Of a stretch of 9,028 bases of DNA, positions 1 through 5,523 are shown one piece after another. The first letter of the stretch is position 1; each line of letters opens with the position of its first letter. The stretch spans positions 2,722-11,749 of the forward strand of contig JAHFOH010000001.1 in the NCBI GenBank assembly GCA_023266955.1, written 5' to 3'. The DNA is from Nitrososphaerota archaeon. GTDB taxonomy: Archaea; Thermoproteota; Nitrososphaeria; Nitrososphaerales; JAHFOH01. Below the pieces are notes generated by a model. The model was not told the origin of the DNA. It saw nothing but the letters and a program-made list of their open reading frames with translations, and searched no databases. Both the position numbers and the translations under genes were made by a program.

Positions 1-555
1 CTGGAATTTGTATATCTTCGCCTCTCTAGTGAGCCAGCAGTCAGGAGGGGCTCCCGCCTTCATGCAAGCGAGGGTCAAAAATTCCTGAGAGTCCCACCCA
101 TTCGGGACGGAGAGCTCAGGCAGGAGCACGCCACTAGCAAGATGCCAGTTAACCATAAGCCCATCCTTGCCGACATCAACTTCCTTAGGGTACTCAAGCG
201 GTGAAGCGACCTGTATTAGCGCCAGTTCTGTCAGGACACTGACTTCAATCAGTACACGGTTGATCTCATCAGGAGCAACGGGTTTGAATCTATAGTCTCG
301 AGTGGACGAAGCCAAAGCAGCTTCGATCCTTGCCTCGACAATACTTTTTTCGGGGAAGGGAATTCCGGCGCAACCCCTCAGCGAGTTACTGCCCTCCTTG
401 ACGTCAGTCAAAGTAATGAATACACCAGCTTTCGTCTCGAGCGACGGTGGGAACTCTGCGGGAACCTTGATCCTTTCTGCGCTGACAACATAACTGAAGA
501 TGGCACTCCTAGCTAGTCTTACAAGGAATTCTGCTTCGTCTTGACCGAGCCGCAA
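1..555 (-). CDS. AMMECR1-domain protein (3' end beyond window)
   Basis: This reading frame gives 185 codons and is still open at the left edge. It probably lacks only the last ten or so residues. The AMMECR1 signature is clear: an N-terminal helix DEAEFLVRLARSAI (about residues 6-19), the hallmark LRGCAG followed by IPFP (about 66-75), a middle segment RDYRFKPVAPDEI, and near the end KAGAPPDCWL followed by AKIYKFQ. The biochemical function of the family is not established; the invariant LRGC(I/A)G motif has been proposed to be an active or binding site. The start is inferred: the frame has a TAG at 571-573 and its only usual start codon before the domain is TTG at 553-555, with a weak AAGG 11 nt upstream. 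It lies 15 nt after the Mut7-C stop and in the same frame, so the two are probably co-transcribed and perhaps translationally coupled. Family assignment is firm; the exact start is less so. Confidence 0.9.
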   Translation of the reverse strand, partial: MRLGQDEAEFLVRLARSAIFSYVVSAERIKVPAEFPPSLETKAGVFITLTDVKEGSNSLRGCAGIPFPEKSIVEARIEAALASSTRDYRFKPVAPDEINRVLIEVSVLTELALIQVASPLEYPKEVDVGKDGLMVNWHLASGVLLPELSVPNGWDSQEFLTLACMKAGAPPDCWLTREAKIYKFQ

Positions 556-570
556 TGCTGACTCTACCTT

Positions 571-1071
571 CTAACGCAAATCTCGCTCTGCATTCTCTTC
601 AGATAGTTTGTTCCTGATGTATTTGGACATCAATGAAATTCTTCGCCAGTGGCTACCCTCCCAAAAGAGCTTGCCGCACGAGGTGCACTTGTAAAATACG
701 CTGTGCCTTTGAGAAACGCTCGGTGGAAGCGCTTCATGAATTCTGAGTTTGGAGGCACGTACGAGCTCTCCATTGCATACGGTGCACCTAGAGGACCTTG
801 GCCCGATCCCAGAAGGCTTTACGCCTAGACTCCTGAAAATGCTCACCAGTCTGTCTTGGTCTGTCTCTTCCGTCAACAGAATTGAGCGAGCGCCATGTCG
901 CAATGCTTGCGCGTGAAGATCGTTGTCGGAGGTAAGCAAGATCCGTCCCTCTGAAATCGCTCCGGAAAGTAGACGGGCATCTTCAAAATCAGGAGCATAC
1001 ACGACATCCATTCCGTACAAACGCAGCTTTCTGGCCACGCTTCCAAGCATGCCATCCGCAACGAATTTCAT
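571..1071 (-). CDS. Mut7-C PIN-like RNase domain protein with zinc ribbon
   Basis: A 166-residue protein of the Mut7-C family (PIN-like fold, predicted RNase). The N-terminal half has the acidic motifs of the family: MKFVADGMLG (Asp6) and LLTSDNDL (Asp49, Asp51), which would bind the catalytic metal. The C-terminal half has a zinc ribbon with Cys96-x2-Cys99 and Cys129-x2-Cys132, followed by the usual FWEGSHW motif. Length is normal for the family. Start: ATG at 1069-1071 gives the typical MKFVADGML beginning and lies about 24 nt after a TATA-like element. A TTG at 1087-1089 would add six residues (SAQRK after the start) but would sit directly on that element. The gene lies between the CBS-zinc gene and the AMMECR1 gene on the same strand. 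The cytoplasmic substrate is unknown; RNA cleavage is inferred from family membership. Confidence 0.9.
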   Translation of the reverse strand: MKFVADGMLGSVARKLRLYGMDVVYAPDFEDARLLSGAISEGRILLTSDNDLHAQALRHGARSILLTEETDQDRLVSIFRSLGVKPSGIGPRSSRCTVCNGELVRASKLRIHEALPPSVSQRHSVFYKCTSCGKLFWEGSHWRRISLMSKYIRNKLSEENAERDLR

Positions 1072-1091
1072 TTTGCGCTGAGCCGACAATC

Positions 1092-1097
1092 TTTATA
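1092..1097 (-). promoter_or_regulatory. Possible TATA box for the Mut7-C gene
   Basis: On the minus strand the short gap after the CBS gene reads GTATAAAG. Its centre lies about 24 bp before ATG 1071, slightly closer than the usual 26-27 bp for a leaderless archaeal transcript. It could give an internal promoter for Mut7-C and AMMECR1, or be chance in a short operon gap. Confidence 0.35.
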
Positions 1098-1103
1098 CAG
1101 AGG

Positions 1104-1712
1104 CTATGTTTCTTTGATTACCTCGCCGCGACATTCATCACAAAGAAACTTCCCATCGGACTCAAGGAGATAGTCGGACCATTGGGTGCACGAATCGCAA
1201 TATCCCGTCAAATAGCCCCTCTGCCTTCGTAGCTCCCCCGTCATGATGAGAGCCTTCTCAGAGATCAAATCTACAAGCTCCGGGGTAACCGCGCTTAGAT
1301 CAGAGATTGATACAATCCCAACGAGCTTTTGTCTGTAGGTTACTCCTAGTCGCTTAACCCTAAGCTTCCTCATAATGCGTGCAGCTTCTGTAACCTCCTT
1401 GCCAGCATCGATGGTATGGAGAGGTTGTGTCATTATCTGCCTAGCATAAACACCACTGGGTGTAAGGTCTCTTGCTACGACTTTCGTCACGATGTCACCA
1501 TCGGTTACGATTCCGACTGGTTTGTCGCTTTCGGTAACTACGACGCTACCTACTTTGAAATCAGACATCTTCGTGGCGATCTCCTTGATCGTTTCATCAG
1601 GAGATGAAATGATGACTGGGCTATTCATAATCTCCCGTACCAAAATGCGCGTCCGTACTGTTGGCTGCAGCCCAGACATCGTATCGACTGCGCTCGAGGC
1701 CTCAAAGTCCAC
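1104..1712 (-). CDS. CBS-pair protein with C-terminal zinc ribbon
   Basis: A 202-residue soluble protein with two CBS motifs forming one Bateman module (about residues 26-83 and 90-146). Characteristic pieces are VREIMNSPV, PVGIVTDGDIV, ARQIMTQPL and KLVGIVSISDL. CBS pairs usually bind adenine nucleotides or SAM and act as energy or ligand sensors; the ligand here cannot be read from sequence. After a linker there is a C-terminal zinc ribbon with Cys172-x2-Cys175 and Cys191-x2-Cys194, suggesting a nucleic-acid or protein contact. The start is GTG at 1710-1712, with GGAGGG upstream at rather long spacing (13 nt). An in-frame ATG at codon 12 (1677-1679) is the alternative and would leave the CBS domain intact. 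It is the first gene of the minus-strand cluster with Mut7-C and AMMECR1. Confidence 0.88.
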   Translation of the reverse strand: MDFEASSAVDTMSGLQPTVRTRILVREIMNSPVIISSPDETIKEIATKMSDFKVGSVVVTESDKPVGIVTDGDIVTKVVARDLTPSGVYARQIMTQPLHTIDAGKEVTEAARIMRKLRVKRLGVTYRQKLVGIVSISDLSAVTPELVDLISEKALIMTGELRRQRGYLTGYCDSCTQWSDYLLESDGKFLCDECRGEVIKET

Positions 1713-1725
1713 TTAACGTTTTCGT

Positions 1726-1731
1726 CCCTCC
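1726..1731 (-). promoter_or_regulatory. Shine-Dalgarno-like site of the CBS gene
   Basis: The minus strand reads GGAGGG 13 nt before the GTG start. This matches the archaeal anti-Shine-Dalgarno well but is farther away than usual. It favours the GTG start over the downstream ATG. Confidence 0.45.
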
Positions 1732-1756
1732 GAGGGCTAGCGGCACATCCTAAACC

Positions 1757-1762
1757 ATTAAT
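1757..1762. promoter_or_regulatory. Palindromic TATA-like element in divergent promoter region
   Basis: ATTAAT is a perfect palindrome near the middle of the 96-bp gap between the divergent CBS and EMC6-like genes. An RNA start about 27 bp away in each direction would fall near 1733 on the minus strand and 1786 on the plus strand. Each predicted leader would be about 20 nt and contain that gene's Shine-Dalgarno-like site. One TBP-binding element serving both directions is possible; this is inference from spacing. Confidence 0.4.
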
Positions 1763-1797
1763 ACGGTGACGAATTGGGTGGCGCGTAGACGCACTTC

Positions 1798-1804
1798 GGT
1801 GGAG
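1798..1804 (+). promoter_or_regulatory. Shine-Dalgarno site deciding the TTG start of the EMC6-like gene
   Basis: GGTGGAG ends 4 nt before the TTG at 1809-1811. The frame has no ATG or GTG between the upstream stop at 1767-1769 and this TTG, so the site and the frame agree on the start. Confidence 0.5.
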
Positions 1805-1808
1805 CTTA

Positions 1809-2102
1809 TTGACAAAGCCGCTAGACCTGCTTTTCTGGATACGAGCTGGTTTAGGCTCCCTTTCAGGTGTCATAGCTGGCGTCCTTGGATTTATCGGGTC
1901 GAATCCCCAGTCAGTAAATGGTATTATTGTGGCGTTACTATTCTATGTTGCCTCCTACTACTTAGCGAGGTATGTGTTGGCAATAGAGCTGCCAGCTGGC
2001 GAGTCGCGAAAGCTGTTCACCACCGGAGTCGGAAGCTTTGTGATGCTCTTTCTCTTCACCTGGATTCTGTACAACACCTTCGTGACCTTGTCACTGCTTT
2101 AA
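1809..2102 (+). CDS. EMC6-like small membrane protein (three helices)
   Basis: A 97-residue hydrophobic protein with three predicted membrane helices at about residues 12-30, 37-58 and 70-96, and no signal peptide. The layout resembles EMC6, a core subunit of the eukaryotic ER membrane protein complex. An arginine-led first helix reads IRAGLGSLSGVIAGVLGF, the second helix has LLFYVASYYLARYVL, and the third starts at KLFTTGVGSF and runs to FTWILYNTF. Eukaryotic EMC6 has the pattern R-x-SGxxAGILGL, then a GxxFY helix, then LFxGxxxxxLFWTFLYG. Archaeal EMC6 homologues are known as a separate family, and a role in membrane insertion of proteins would follow from that homology. I assign it by remembered pattern only. 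It starts with TTG, is divergent from the CBS gene and converges on the RadA paralog with a 34-nt gap. It could instead be an unrelated small membrane protein. Confidence 0.6.
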   Translation: MTKPLDLLFWIRAGLGSLSGVIAGVLGFIGSNPQSVNGIIVALLFYVASYYLARYVLAIELPAGESRKLFTTGVGSFVMLFLFTWILYNTFVTLSLL

Positions 2103-2136
2103 CCTGAAATCGCCTTGATACGAAACCGAGACGAAG

Positions 2137-3039
2137 TTAACCGATGATTCCTTCTGGTCCAATCCGAAACGCTGCCGTAGAATCCTCAACATATGGCTGG
2201 ATAATATGGGCTACCCATGCGCGTCCGGTGCGTTCCAAGCGTATCCTAAGGTGTATCCCCTGAGCCACTATGTTTCCCCCGGATTCGATTTCACGCTGTA
2301 AACTCGCCGTTGCTACCCTTGTTCGCACGGTGTTAGTCACTACCACTGGCAAACCGGCTCGAAACGAGAGGCTGGCCAGATCATGAAGGTGCTGGGCGAG
2401 TTTCGACTGCCTCCTGATTAGGCCTTGCTGACCTTCGTACTCTGAGATGAAATTCTCGGTCAGACCGTCTAAGACAACTAGTTTGGCACTCCGCAAGCTG
2501 AAGACGTCTTCAAATTCTTGAATCATTCGCATTTGGTCTGAGACAGAGTGAGGGCGGGCCACGTAGACCGACGAAAGAACTGAATCCGGATTAAGACCAC
2601 GACTTTCGCACATTTGAGTTAACCTTTCAGGTCTAAAAGTTCCACTAGGGTCTATGAAGACGACGGGCGAGCCATTCTTACACGCATTCATGGTGAGTTG
2701 GAAGCAGGTCTGTGTTTTCCCAGAACCGCTCTTGCCGAAGAAGTCGGTAACTAGTCCAGGTTGAACTCCACCTTTGAGAATGGAGTCGAGTGCCCCACAT
2801 CCTATTGATACAGTTTCGCCTCGACGAATTTGCTTGAGGCCCGTCGAGAGACTCCGCGTTACCCCCTGGTTTAGAAAGAAATTGTCCAGTGCGATTAATT
2901 CGTCTCTATTGATGCCTGCCTGTAAGATCGTTTCGAGTGGAACGTAAAGTGTGTCCGCCAATGTTCCAATTCCGACGGCCTGTAATCTTGACAATATGGA
3001 GTTGAGAAGCGTCTGCGTCTCAGCATCGGCCACAGGCAT
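2137..3039 (-). CDS. RadA/Rad51-family recombinase paralog, probably catalytically impaired
   Basis: A 300-residue RecA-fold ATPase of the archaeal RadA family. Residues 1-60 look like a degenerate helix-hairpin-helix domain (VGIGTLAD, LQAGINRDELIAL), so it is longer than RadB, which lacks that domain. The core has Walker A GKSGSGKTQ (102-110), Walker B KLVVLDGLTENF (186-197), a RadA-type helix RRQSKLAQHLHDL, the TNTV strand and a DNA-loop region with a conserved GG (254-255). It differs from true RadA at key sites. The IDTEGTFRPER block reads IDPSGTFRPER, so Ser132 replaces the catalytic glutamate. The linker FxxA motif for filament assembly reads LSTG (64-67). Walker A carries Lys103 where RadA has Glu. 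It is therefore unlikely to be the main recombinase and more likely an accessory or regulatory paralog. Start ATG lies about 29 bp from a TATA element; it is divergent from nucS. Confidence 0.85.
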   Translation of the reverse strand: MPVADAETQTLLNSILSRLQAVGIGTLADTLYVPLETILQAGINRDELIALDNFFLNQGVTRSLSTGLKQIRRGETVSIGCGALDSILKGGVQPGLVTDFFGKSGSGKTQTCFQLTMNACKNGSPVVFIDPSGTFRPERLTQMCESRGLNPDSVLSSVYVARPHSVSDQMRMIQEFEDVFSLRSAKLVVLDGLTENFISEYEGQQGLIRRQSKLAQHLHDLASLSFRAGLPVVVTNTVRTRVATASLQREIESGGNIVAQGIHLRIRLERTGRAWVAHIIQPYVEDSTAAFRIGPEGIIG

Positions 3040-3064
3040 CTAAGCTCATGGCCTCACCGGCTGT

Positions 3065-3072
3065 TAATATAG
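3065..3072. promoter_or_regulatory. TATA element between divergent radA-paralog and nucS genes
   Basis: The minus strand reads TATATTAA and the plus strand TTAATATA. Going left, an RNA start about 27 bp away falls within a few nucleotides of the RadA paralog's ATG (3039), which implies an almost leaderless mRNA. Going right, the start would be near 3095, leaving a 20-29 nt leader for nucS with GAAAGG in it. Use in both directions is inferred from spacing. Confidence 0.5.
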
Positions 3073-3114
3073 GTCAAAGCCAGGAAACGATTATGAAAGG
3101 ATGTAAAGCACATT

Positions 3115-3912
3115 TTGGAAGACATGCCGAAAATTGGCGCATATCCTCAAGTTCTGCTCTTTCCCAGTTCTCGGGACGCTTCGGATGCTCTCAGAACAGC
3201 CCTTACTCAGCGTGCATTCGTGGTAGTTGCGGGGGACTGTACGGTTGATTACGTTGGAAGAGCCTCCTCGAAGCTTGGATGGGGTGAACGGTTCGTCATT
3301 GTGAAGCCTGATGGCTCCTTCCTTGTCCACAGAAACCGAGGTCACGACGCGGTTAATTGGCAACCTTCTGGCTCAAAGACGATAGTTGGTGACTCCGATA
3401 ATGTTGTGTTGAATGTCTACAGGTCTTCTCCAAAGGAACGTCTCTCAGTCAGGTGGAGGAAGCTACTCCTTGTGGCTGCTTTCTTATTGAAGGATGAGGC
3501 GCATTTCGAAATGCATCTCACGGAGGAGGAGTTGTATCAAGTAATCTCGGCTAATCCCGAGTTAATCGAAAGGGGGCTAAGGATCACTTCCTCTCAGAAG
3601 CATACAACTGAAGGAGTTCCCGATTTCGAAGGGTTCGACTCCCAAGGAAACTTTGTGGTGATCGAGATAAAAAAGGACACGGCGACTTCCGATGACGTCA
3701 AGCAAGTGTACAAATATCTGGGTTCAAAACGGTCCTCTTCGCCCTCCACTAGAGGGTTACTTGTAGCACCGGGGATAGAGCAGCGGGCGAAGCGTCTTGC
3801 TTCCTTTCTACACATCGAGTTTGTAACAGTCAACCTAAAGCTTTGTGCAAAGATGGCTCTCGCAGGTAGGAGCGTAGAGGAACTTTCGACATTGGACATT
3901 CATGTTAGGTAG
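3115..3912 (+). CDS. nucS: Endonuclease NucS/EndoMS
   Basis: A 265-residue NucS/EndoMS family nuclease. In archaea and actinobacteria these enzymes cut both strands at mismatches and take part in non-canonical mismatch repair, often with the sliding clamp. The N-terminal DNA-binding half shows the family pattern YVGRASSKLGWGER, PDGSFLVHRNRG and AVNWQPSGS (Asn81, Trp82). The C-terminal RecB-like nuclease half has VPDFEGFD (Asp170), VVIEIKK (Glu184, Lys186) and DDVKQVYKYL (Gln197). The 14-residue spacing from Asp170 to Glu184 agrees with the Pyrococcus enzyme's D160/E174 pair. No clear clamp-binding QxxLxxFF box is visible at the very C-terminus. The start may be TTG at 3115, with GAAAGG 13-14 nt upstream, or ATG at 3124; both leave the domains whole. 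It is divergent from the RadA paralog. Confidence 0.93.
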   Translation: MEDMPKIGAYPQVLLFPSSRDASDALRTALTQRAFVVVAGDCTVDYVGRASSKLGWGERFVIVKPDGSFLVHRNRGHDAVNWQPSGSKTIVGDSDNVVLNVYRSSPKERLSVRWRKLLLVAAFLLKDEAHFEMHLTEEELYQVISANPELIERGLRITSSQKHTTEGVPDFEGFDSQGNFVVIEIKKDTATSDDVKQVYKYLGSKRSSSPSTRGLLVAPGIEQRAKRLASFLHIEFVTVNLKLCAKMALAGRSVEELSTLDIHVR

Positions 3913-3918
3913 ATACTT

Positions 3919-3934
3919 TGCTGGAGAACCAGCA
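3919..3934 (+). terminator. Hairpin just after nucS stop
   Basis: TGCTGG, loop AGAA, CCAGCA: a perfect six-bp stem with a four-base loop, 6 nt after the nucS stop and followed by only three T. It may mark or protect the nucS mRNA end. Archaeal termination usually depends on T-runs, which are nearly absent here, so terminator function is uncertain. Confidence 0.35.
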
Positions 3935-3941
3935 TTTCGAA

Positions 3942-3956
3942 CTACTAGAGAAGTAG
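3942..3956 (+). repeat. Second small hairpin after nucS
   Basis: CTACT, loop AGAGA, AGTAG: a perfect five-bp stem, seven bases after the first hairpin. It is weak alone; its interest comes from the tandem arrangement in the short nucS-lsm gap. Confidence 0.25.
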
Positions 3957-3974
3957 CGCGTTAAGCTCGGAACA

Positions 3975-3982
3975 TTTTTATC
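3975..3982 (+). promoter_or_regulatory. TATA box of the lsm-mat operon
   Basis: TTTTTATC in a 115-bp gap. An RNA start about 27 bp downstream (near 4005) would give a leader of about 23 nt that contains the strong ribosome-binding site of lsm. Confidence 0.55.
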
Positions 3983-4011
3983 TCGCATGAAGGAGCGTGA
4001 TGCATCAAAAC

Positions 4012-4018
4012 AAAGGAG
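4012..4018 (+). promoter_or_regulatory. Ribosome-binding site deciding the TTG start of lsm
   Basis: AAAGGAG followed by nine bases and then TTG at 4028. This is the best Shine-Dalgarno match in the window and makes the TTG start credible. Confidence 0.65.
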
Positions 4019-4027
4019 AACCATTTC

Positions 4028-4267
4028 TTGTCACAGCAAACGAAAAAACCACTTGGCGTGCTCCAAAAGGCCATCAATAAGCAGGTCTCTGTGAGACTGA
4101 AGAGCGAAATCGAATATCGAGGGAGGATGGCAAACTGCGATCCCTACATGAATGTAATCCTCTTGGATGCTGGAGAATACAACACAGGAACGCTTTCAGC
4201 TAACTATGGCAAAGTTGTCATACGAGGAAATAACGTACTCTTCATCAAGATCGAGAACGAAATCTGA
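4028..4267 (+). CDS. Archaeal Sm-like protein (LSm/SmAP)
   Basis: A 79-residue Sm-fold protein. Archaeal Sm proteins form six- or seven-membered rings that bind U-rich RNA and act in RNA metabolism and tRNA processing. The Sm1 motif covers about residues 16-48 and ends in CDPYMNVILLDA (Asp38, Met41, Asn42 are key; Tyr40 stands where many homologues have His). The Sm2 motif is KVVIRGNNVLFI (62-73) with the RNA-contacting Arg66-Gly67-Asn68. Length is typical, with only a short basic N-terminal tail. Translation starts at TTG behind a strong Shine-Dalgarno site. The gene lies 18 nt before mat on the same strand, so the two are very likely one operon. Confidence 0.95.
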   Translation: MSQQTKKPLGVLQKAINKQVSVRLKSEIEYRGRMANCDPYMNVILLDAGEYNTGTLSANYGKVVIRGNNVLFIKIENEI

Positions 4268-4285
4268 TCTTCAGATGAGCATCAA

Positions 4286-5503
4286 ATGGCGGTCAGAAGA
4301 CTTCATTTAGAGCAACTGAAGGGTATTCCCGTAAGTGATCTTGAAGTCGAAATCGTCGAGAGGAAGGGCAAGGGACACCCAGACAGCCTGATTGACGGAG
4401 CGGCTGAGGGGGTTTCCAGGAGTCTTTGTCGATATTATCTCGACGAGTTCGGTACGATACTTCATCATAACGTCGACAAGGGCCTCCTAGTAGGAGGTCG
4501 TGCCGTAGCTCGGTTCGGAGGGGGAAACGTACTCGAGCCGATATACATGGTCGTCGCGGGGAGGGCGACAAATTCCGTCGTGAGGAATGACCAGAGGAGA
4601 GAAGTACCGGTAGGTGATCTGGCGGTTCGCGCGATAAGGAACTTCCTCAAATCCAATATGCGATTTCTGGACCCAGATACGCACGTTATTGTAGACCAGA
4701 AGATCAAGCCTGGATCGGCAGATCTCGTTTCCGTCTTTGAAAAATCCGGGAAGATACCCTCTGCAAATGACACATCAATCGGCGTAGGCTTCGCGCCTTT
4801 AACCGCAACGGAAAAACTGGTCCTAGAATGTGAAAGACTTCTGAACTCAGAGAGGTGTAAGAAAGAACTGCCAGAGGTGGCGGAGGATGTAAAGGTCATG
4901 GCTCTACGGGTTGATAATAAAATTTCTCTCACCGTAGCCGCGTCAGCGATTGCCGGGCTGACTTCTGACCGAGACCATTACTTGAATGTCGTTCATGAAG
5001 TAGCCAATAGGGTGAAGGACCTGGCCGCACGCTCGACAGACATGACCGTGGATGCTGCGGTTAACAGCGGAGACGATTTTGCGAAGGGCGTGTATTATCT
5101 CACGGTAACTGGGACCTCTGCTGAATCTGGGGACGACGGCAATACGGGCAGGGGGAATAGAGCGAATGGCTTGATAACTCCTATGAGACAGTACTCGATG
5201 GAAGCTACCGCCGGGAAGAATCCAGTAAATCACACGGGAAAGCTCTACAACGTTTTGGCTCAGAGAGCTGCCGACCGAGTTTATGGCGAGGTCAATGGGA
5301 TAAAGGAGGTGTACATTCGCTTGCTGAGCAGAATAGGTGATCCAATCGATCATCCCCAGATTGCCAGTGCAGGTGTCCTCCTTCAAGAGTCAAGAGCCAT
5401 CTCGTCTGTGTCGAGTGAAATCGAAAGTATTCTAAATGAGGAACTGGATAATATTACCAAACTTAGTACGATGATTTTGAGGGACGAGGTAACCTTGTTT
5501 TGA
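4286..5503 (+). CDS. mat: Archaeal-type S-adenosylmethionine synthetase
   Basis: A 405-residue methionine adenosyltransferase of the archaeal family, which makes SAM from methionine and ATP and differs strongly from bacterial MetK. Recognisable blocks are VEIVERKGKGHPDSLIDG (21-38), AEGVSRSLCRYYL (40-52), ILHHNVDKGLLVGGRA (58-73), FGGGNVLEPIYMVVAGRAT (77-95), GDDGNTGRGNRANGL (282-296) and SMEATAGKNPVNHTGK (304-319). These include the usual HPD and the glycine-rich nucleotide-binding pieces. Length is normal. ATG is preceded by GATGAG with six-base spacing. It follows lsm closely and shares its promoter; no separate promoter is seen in the 18-nt gap. It converges on rio2 with a 20-nt gap. SAM supplies DNA, RNA and protein methylation and polyamine-type reactions in the cytoplasm. 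Confidence 0.97.
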   Translation: MAVRRLHLEQLKGIPVSDLEVEIVERKGKGHPDSLIDGAAEGVSRSLCRYYLDEFGTILHHNVDKGLLVGGRAVARFGGGNVLEPIYMVVAGRATNSVVRNDQRREVPVGDLAVRAIRNFLKSNMRFLDPDTHVIVDQKIKPGSADLVSVFEKSGKIPSANDTSIGVGFAPLTATEKLVLECERLLNSERCKKELPEVAEDVKVMALRVDNKISLTVAASAIAGLTSDRDHYLNVVHEVANRVKDLAARSTDMTVDAAVNSGDDFAKGVYYLTVTGTSAESGDDGNTGRGNRANGLITPMRQYSMEATAGKNPVNHTGKLYNVLAQRAADRVYGEVNGIKEVYIRLLSRIGDPIDHPQIASAGVLLQESRAISSVSSEIESILNEELDNITKLSTMILRDEVTLF

Positions 5504-5523
5504 CGAGCAAATCTATGTGACTA

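Noticed and set aside
302..493. Plus-strand 63-codon frame
   Set aside because: It lies fully opposite the AMMECR1 domain, whose minus-strand translation gives a clear family match.
571..573. TAG as pyrrolysine or programmed read-through between Mut7-C and AMMECR1
   Set aside because: TAG is an ordinary stop in this window (it also ends the CBS, nucS, pyrG and PhoU genes), and both proteins have natural ends and beginnings at this point, so recoding is not needed.
1766..2107. Plus-strand 113-codon frame beginning with ATG
   Set aside because: It overlaps the EMC6-like gene in another frame and its translation has no recognisable domain; the 1809-2102 frame gives a coherent three-helix protein with a ribosome-binding site.
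2137..3039. Calling this gene radA or radB
   Set aside because: It has an N-terminal domain that RadB lacks and misses catalytic and assembly residues of RadA, so neither symbol is justified.
3913..4027. Possible tRNA or small RNA gene in the nucS-lsm gap
   Set aside because: The two hairpins do not form a cloverleaf and there is no T-loop GTTCGA-type motif in the right place; promoter and ribosome-binding signals explain the second half.
4465..5386. Two long minus-strand frames (155 and 147 codons) inside mat
   Set aside because: Both are antisense to strongly conserved SAM synthetase blocks and show no domain of their own.
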